60,419 bases of DNA from a bacterium (GTDB lineage Bacteria; Actinomycetota; Acidimicrobiia; Spongiisociales; JAENVV01), in the NCBI GenBank assembly GCA_024641305.1, contig JAHEDI010000013.1:1-60419 (forward strand), written 5' to 3'. Positions 55,548 through 60,419 of the stretch are shown in pieces. Positions within the stretch are counted from its first letter, which is position 1. Every line of letters starts with the position of its first letter. A program made the position numbers and the translations under genes. The notes under the pieces were generated by a model that was given only the letters and a program-made list of their open reading frames with translations, was not told the DNA's origin and searched no databases.

Positions 55548-56855
55548 ATGAGCATCCTGGCCCGACCCCGCGAGATCGCCCGCCAAACCCCGGACGATCG
55601 GTTACGAAGCATCGATATGGTGCGGTCGGTTTCGATGCTCGTCGTGGTCTTCGGCCACTGGTTGATGGCCCTCGTATGGATCAACACGCTCGGCGAAGCC
55701 CAGTTCGGAGACGCGTTGGCGGAGAGTCGGGTACTCCAATACGTCACCTGGATTCTGCAGGTGATGCCGCTGTTCTTTCTGGCGGGCGGATTCTCGAACG
55801 GCCGGTCAATCGTGGCAGCTCGCAAGGCCGGAACACCCCGACGCGAGTGGCTCGCATCTCGCGCTCAACGGCTGATAACCCCGACCCTGCCGGTCATCGC
55901 GGTGTGGAGCCTCGGGGTCTTTGCGCTTGGACGGTTCATCGATCCAGGGTTGCTGCGAGTCGGCACGATTGCTGCCACGATCCCAATGTGGTTCCTGGCT
56001 GTCTACCTCATGGCCGTCGTGGCAGCCCCCTTCACGTATGCCGCGTGGGAACGCTGGGGATTCGCATCAGTGGCGGTCGGGGCGGGCCTGGCGATTCTCA
56101 TCGATGTGCTTCGGGTCGGTTTTGATGTTCCGTATGTCGGCTACCTCAACTTTCTGGTTGTCTGGTTGACGATCCATCAACTCGGACACGGATGGGATCG
56201 ACGCCCGAAGCCCCGGACCGGATGGTTGCTCGCCGGCCTCGGTCTGATACTGCTGGTTGGTCTGACGCAGTTCGGCCCGTACTCGGTTGCGATGGTTGGT
56301 GTCGACGGCGCCAAAGAAATGAGCAACAACTCGCCGCCCACGATTGCCCTGCTGGCCTTGGCACTATTTCAAGCCGGATGGCTCGCCGGCATGACGCCGA
56401 CGCTTGAGAAGTGGTTGAAGCGGGAAACGCCCTGGGCGGTGGTCATCCTCTCCAGTGGCTTTACGATGAGCGTGTACCTGTGGCATATGACTGCGATGGT
56501 TCTCTTGGTCCTCGTCTCCCTCTCCTTCGCACAAGGCCTCCTCCAGGCAGTTCCGCTGAGTGCCGATTGGTGGGCTACCCGGCCGATTTGGATTGCCATA
56601 TTGATCATCATCACACTTCCGCTCGTGCTCATCTTCCAGCGCTTCGAGCATCGCAGCGCCAGGCGAGTGAGTCGGCACCCGGTCGCGCTTGGCTTCGGGG
56701 TTGCCATTTTTGCGATGGCTTTGGCAGCGACGGTGACGCTCGGACTGTCGAACGCCGCAGGCGAAACCCGACTCTGGATACCCCTTTCGGCATTTGTCGG
56801 CGCCACACTGGCAGGGGTTGTGGAGATCAAGCCAAAGTCGACCCACGGCATCTAG
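55548..56855 (+). CDS. Acyltransferase 3 family membrane protein
   Basis: Integral membrane O-acyltransferase of 435 residues with about ten to eleven helices. The family's N-terminal motif is RLRSIDMVRSVSMLVVVFGHWL (R and H conserved), and RAQRLITPTLPVIAVWSLG follows. Such enzymes acetylate cell-surface sugars, lipids or antibiotics; the substrate here is unknown. The start is the ATG at 55548; a GTG at 55494 is in frame. The C-terminus carries two further helices (about 380-425). Its stop interlocks with the convergent LLM oxidoreductase. Confidence 0.88.
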   Translation: MSILARPREIARQTPDDRLRSIDMVRSVSMLVVVFGHWLMALVWINTLGEAQFGDALAESRVLQYVTWILQVMPLFFLAGGFSNGRSIVAARKAGTPRREWLASRAQRLITPTLPVIAVWSLGVFALGRFIDPGLLRVGTIAATIPMWFLAVYLMAVVAAPFTYAAWERWGFASVAVGAGLAILIDVLRVGFDVPYVGYLNFLVVWLTIHQLGHGWDRRPKPRTGWLLAGLGLILLVGLTQFGPYSVAMVGVDGAKEMSNNSPPTIALLALALFQAGWLAGMTPTLEKWLKRETPWAVVILSSGFTMSVYLWHMTAMVLLVLVSLSFAQGLLQAVPLSADWWATRPIWIAILIIITLPLVLIFQRFEHRSARRVSRHPVALGFGVAIFAMALAATVTLGLSNAAGETRLWIPLSAFVGATLAGVVEIKPKSTHGI

Positions 56856-57769
56856 CGCAAGCAGGCAAACAGGTCGCCAAGTGAGTCTTCAGTGACCTCT
56901 TTGAGGCGAGCTTGAACGTACCAACGTTCGACGCCGATCTCTTCCATCTGTCCGAGGATGTCGGCCACCTGGTCGGGCGTTCCATGCGGAAAGTTCCTTC
57001 GCTCCAACAGGTCGTGGAGGTCGCCGGCGGTCTCCTTACCCATGATCGGTACGGCGCCTTCCAGTGCTGATCGGTACTCTGATTCCGTGAGGCCAACGAT
57101 CGGCGGGCAGGCGGTGCTGATAAACAGGTCGTCACCGGAACGGCCGGCTGACTCTGCAGCATCTCGAGCCCGTTCGATTTTCACTCGCATGTCGTCGATC
57201 GGACCCGAATAGACGTTGAACTCATTGCAGTAGAGGCCCGCCAGACGAGGTGTCTTGTGCGGTCCCACCCCGCCAATGAGCAGCGGAACCGGGACTACTG
57301 GCTGTAGATCGAACGACGACAACTGGTAGAACTCTCCTTCGTAGCCGGGGTTGGTCGGGTCGAAGGCTGCTCGACAGTACGCCAGGGCTTCCTCCAGGTG
57401 TCGGAACCGTTCCGCCCGTTCGGGGTAGGGGATTCCGAAGACTTCGTGCTCGGCGTCCATCCATCCGGTCCCCAGTCCCAGCTTGAATCGGCCGCCCGAC
57501 ATGTCGGCCAGCGTCACGGCGGTCTTGACATAGACGGACGGATGCCGAAACGTGATGGGGGAAACCAACACGACGAGCTCGATCGTGTCCGTCTCTCTGG
57601 CGAGCCCGGCGAATTGGATCAGGGCGTCGTAGACCGGACGGGGATCGTCGACTGCCGACATCAAGTAGTGGTCGGGAAGCGCGATGGCTCCGAGACCATT
57701 CGATTCGGACCACCGGGCCGCCAGCTTGACCGTTTCATAATTCCCGGAAGTCTGTAGTGCTAGCTCCAT
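56852..57769 (-). CDS. LLM-class F420-dependent oxidoreductase
   Basis: Luciferase-like monooxygenase-fold enzyme of 305 residues, probably using F420. The first strand is MELALQTSGNYETVKLAARWSE, and the conserved segments are LVVLVSPITFRHPSVYVKTAVTLADMSGGRFKLGLGTGWMDAEHEVFGI and PLLIGGVGPHKTPRLAG. The typical P-x-F dimer region and the C-terminal QMEEIGVERWYVQ are present. The substrate is unknown. GAGGA precedes the ATG at 57769. Confidence 0.9.
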   Translation of the reverse strand: MELALQTSGNYETVKLAARWSESNGLGAIALPDHYLMSAVDDPRPVYDALIQFAGLARETDTIELVVLVSPITFRHPSVYVKTAVTLADMSGGRFKLGLGTGWMDAEHEVFGIPYPERAERFRHLEEALAYCRAAFDPTNPGYEGEFYQLSSFDLQPVVPVPLLIGGVGPHKTPRLAGLYCNEFNVYSGPIDDMRVKIERARDAAESAGRSGDDLFISTACPPIVGLTESEYRSALEGAVPIMGKETAGDLHDLLERRNFPHGTPDQVADILGQMEEIGVERWYVQARLKEVTEDSLGDLFACLR

Positions 57770-57987
57770 GGCGTTCCTCAGATCGGATGGCGACCAACCT
57801 AATCCGGCAATGCTTCGCTCCGCTATCCGTGGGCCGCTCGGCGCTGTTCCCGGTCAAGAAGATCCCACCTGGGTCACTGTTGGTGAGATTCACGGTCTGA
57901 TCGGGCGCCAAGGGTGAGATTTCTTTGCTAGCTTGGTACGGACCGACTGTCGGGGTCGGTGTTCAACTACTACAGGAGGCGAACCTG

Positions 57988-60419
57988 ATGCGTACCGCGC
58001 GGATGGGTCGAGTATCGGCGAATAAGACCATTTTCGTCATCATGGCAATGCTGGCCACAACGATGCTGGCCACAACACCGGCTCTGGGTGAAACCCAACT
58101 AGAAATTCCGGATGTTGCTGCCCAGTTTGCGGCAGATAAAGCCGAAGGCTCGTACATCGTTCTGTTCGAAGCCGACCCAGCAATTGCCTACGACGGAAAC
58201 GTGAAAGGGTTCAAGGCCACCAAGCCTTCTCCTGGCAAGAAGATCAACCCGAACTCCGCGGCCGTCAAGAGGTACTCGGCGTATCTCATTGGTACTCACG
58301 ATGCCGCTTTGGCGTCGGTTGGCGCCTCCAAGAAGATCTACGACTACACGATGTCCTTTAACGGTGCTGCCGCTCGGATGACCGGTGCCCAGGCTGCTCA
58401 ACTGATGGCGCGTGACGGGGTCGTGATGGTCTGGAAGGACGAGCTCAGACAACTCACGACCGATGCAAGCGACGACTATCTGGATATGCCTGCCATTTGG
58501 GACGCGCTTGGCGGCATTGGTGTCGCCGGTGAGGACATCGTCGTTGGAGTCATCGATACGGGTATCGACCCTGACAATGCCTCATTCTCGGAGGCGACAA
58601 GTCTCTCGAACCGATCGGGCAAATCTGACAAGCGTGCGTTGGCCTACGGGCCGGTTCCGGCCGAGTTCACCGGCAAATGCAAATCGGGTGAGCAGTGGTC
58701 CCAGGACGACTGCACGAACAAGATCGTCAGTGCCCAGTTCTTCAAGGACGGGTTCAGCAACTTCGAGATCAATTTCTCGGGCGACTGGCTGTCAGCCCGG
58801 GACTGGGATGGCCACGGGTCACACACCGCCAGCACGGCGGCAGGCAATGTGGTCGATGCGGTTCTCCCGAATGGTGAGACCGTCTCGATCTCCGGCATGG
58901 CACCGCGGGCTCGCATTGCCGCCTACAAGGCCTGCTGGGCAGATGCCGGGTGTGCCAACTCGGACCTGGTGAGGGCTATCGACCAGGCAGTGGCGGACGG
59001 TGTCGATGTGATCAACTATTCGATCGGATCACCAACGGGTTCGTACACGAGTCCTGACTCGGTGGCATTCCTGTTTGCCGCTGATGCGGGTGTGTTTGTC
59101 GCTACCTCGAACGGCAATGAGGGCCCGGATGCCGACACGACTGGTTCACCAGCTTCGGCTCCGTGGGTGATGTCGGTAGGGGCGGTCCAGCATGGCCGCA
59201 ACTTCCTCGGCACTGCCGAAACGGGCGACGACGTCTCCTACACCGGCGCCTCACTGAACAGGACGGAAGTTACCGGCACTTTGGTCGATGCGGCAGATGC
59301 AGGTGATGCTCTGTGTGCCATCGGTAGCCTTGATTCGACTGTCGTCGCCGGAAACATTGTCTTGTGCGCGCGGGGAACCTACAACCGGGTCGACAAATCG
59401 GCGGCGGTCGCCGAAGCCGGTGGTATCGGGATGATCATGTACAACCCGACGCCGGACTCGCTGAACGCCGACACGCACTCCGTCCCCTCGATTCACGTCG
59501 ACCATGTCGATGGACCGGCCATCAAGGCGTACATCGCATCGGCTGGAGCTACCGCGACCGCAACTATCTTGGAAGGCGGCGCGCTTGGGACCGTCGGCCA
59601 AGATGTAATGGCCGGATTCTCGTCTCGGGGGCTCGGCCGGTCGAGCGACATTGTCAAGCCTGACATCATCGCTCCCGGGGTGAACGTGTTCGCCGCGGTC
59701 CCCGGCGGTTACGACTTCCTGTCGGGGACCTCGATGGCCTCACCGCACATCGCCGGTATCGGAGCTCTGATCAAGTCAGCGCATCCGAACTGGTCTCCGG
59801 CAGCCATCAAGTCGGCACTCATGACGACGGCTGACGCAACGAACACGCTCAAAGAGGACCAATCCAGTCCGGCGGATGCACTCGATCAAGGTTCCGGTCT
59901 CGTCCAGCCGTTCGCAGCTCTCGATCCGGGCCTGGTCTACGATGCCGGTCTTTTTGAGTACGCCGCCTTTGCCTGCGGTGGAGACTCGATATTCAACCAG
60001 GCCTCATGTACCTTTTTGGCTGGCCTGGGTCTGTCCTTCGACGGCTCCGATCTCAACCAGCCAAATATTGCGATCGGCGAGTTGGCTGGATCCCAAACGG
60101 TGACGAGGACTGTGACCAATGTGTCGAACGGTACCCACACATATGAGGTCTCGGTGACGCCACCGCCGGGCATCTCCGTCGACGTCGATCCTATGAGTGT
60201 CACCGTCGCACCGGGTGAGTCAGCATCCTATGCAGTGACATTCACGAACGTGTCTGCCACGGCCGGGTTCAAGTACGGTTCGCTGTCTTGGATACACGGG
60301 CCCCATACGGTGACGTCTCAGCTGGCGGTTCGTCCCGTTACGCTGGCCGCTCCGGTCGAAGTCACCGGGAGCGGGACCGGCGGATCTGGATCATTCGGCA
60401 TTCAGTTCGGCGTGGCGGC
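57988..60419 (+). CDS. Secreted subtilisin-like serine protease (S8), partial at the window end
   Basis: Secreted protease, 810 residues visible, with no stop before the right edge. A signal peptide (1-38) is followed by an I9-type inhibitor domain (about 50-155). The catalytic triad is D190 (GVIDTGIDP), H276 (GHGSHTAS) and S582 (SGTSMASPHIAG). Between H and S lies a PA domain (about 430-525) and near 680-780 a fibronectin-like domain, the plant/actinobacterial subtilase arrangement. The ATG at 57988 has AGGAGG eight bases upstream. The glycine- and serine-rich end at 60370 suggests a linker or a further domain outside the window. No homologue is identified beyond the family. Confidence 0.93.
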   Translation, partial: MRTARMGRVSANKTIFVIMAMLATTMLATTPALGETQLEIPDVAAQFAADKAEGSYIVLFEADPAIAYDGNVKGFKATKPSPGKKINPNSAAVKRYSAYLIGTHDAALASVGASKKIYDYTMSFNGAAARMTGAQAAQLMARDGVVMVWKDELRQLTTDASDDYLDMPAIWDALGGIGVAGEDIVVGVIDTGIDPDNASFSEATSLSNRSGKSDKRALAYGPVPAEFTGKCKSGEQWSQDDCTNKIVSAQFFKDGFSNFEINFSGDWLSARDWDGHGSHTASTAAGNVVDAVLPNGETVSISGMAPRARIAAYKACWADAGCANSDLVRAIDQAVADGVDVINYSIGSPTGSYTSPDSVAFLFAADAGVFVATSNGNEGPDADTTGSPASAPWVMSVGAVQHGRNFLGTAETGDDVSYTGASLNRTEVTGTLVDAADAGDALCAIGSLDSTVVAGNIVLCARGTYNRVDKSAAVAEAGGIGMIMYNPTPDSLNADTHSVPSIHVDHVDGPAIKAYIASAGATATATILEGGALGTVGQDVMAGFSSRGLGRSSDIVKPDIIAPGVNVFAAVPGGYDFLSGTSMASPHIAGIGALIKSAHPNWSPAAIKSALMTTADATNTLKEDQSSPADALDQGSGLVQPFAALDPGLVYDAGLFEYAAFACGGDSIFNQASCTFLAGLGLSFDGSDLNQPNIAIGELAGSQTVTRTVTNVSNGTHTYEVSVTPPPGISVDVDPMSVTVAPGESASYAVTFTNVSATAGFKYGSLSWIHGPHTVTSQLAVRPVTLAAPVEVTGSGTGGSGSFGIQFGVA

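Overview
The window looks like a chromosomal segment of a high-GC, aerobic, probably uncultured Actinomycetota. An Acidimicrobiia-like lineage is my best guess, from the F420-type LLM oxidoreductase, frequent GTG/TTG starts, MEP-pathway IspD and two complex I loci. This is inference, because there is no rRNA or other taxonomic marker in the window.

Layout. (1) 1-84: 5' end of a minus-strand HhH-GPD-like gene. (2) 183-12198: a tightly overlapping complex I cluster nuoEFGHIJKLMN without nuoABCD, followed by a coupled bactofilin-like membrane protein. (3) 13337-29017: a molybdenum/sulfur region holding moaA, a zinc-protease lipoprotein, a frameshifted SulP/cNMP-binding remnant, mobA, a SulP transporter, a rhodanese-MBL protein, two unrelated membrane genes, an ArsR-family regulator, DsrE-like and TusA sulfur carriers, a four-cluster ferredoxin-NrfD fusion, a large molybdopterin oxidoreductase and an unrecognised 266-aa protein. 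(4) 29084-33871: a secreted alpha/beta hydrolase, then a minus-strand group (zinc ribbon/septum-formation-like, phosphodiesterase, glycerate kinase). (5) 33974-44446: a second complex I cluster nuoABCDHIJKLMN without nuoEFG. (6) 44502-60419: housekeeping and envelope genes: ispD, lemA, DUF2207, aldo/keto reductase, SRPBCC, ilvC, rimK plus a zinc deacylase, glgB, a MidA-type methyltransferase, an acyltransferase, an LLM oxidoreductase, and a subtilase that runs off the end.

How the parts work together. The two nuo clusters add up to one A-G peripheral set and two complete H-N sets, so they are probably complementary: one NADH-type enzyme and one 11-subunit enzyme that takes electrons from another donor. 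The sulfur region reads as a regulated pathway. Persulfide would be oxidised by the rhodanese-MBL protein, sulfur handed on by TusA and DsrE, and the resulting sulfite or polysulfide handled by the Mo enzyme. Its electrons would pass to quinone through the FeS-NrfD subunit, and SulP would move sulfate. MoaA and MobA would help make the molybdenum cofactor. A 7-6-7 inverted repeat found at both sulfur promoters, next to the ArsR gene, suggests a single regulon. Functional assignments rest on motifs and context; no searches were run.
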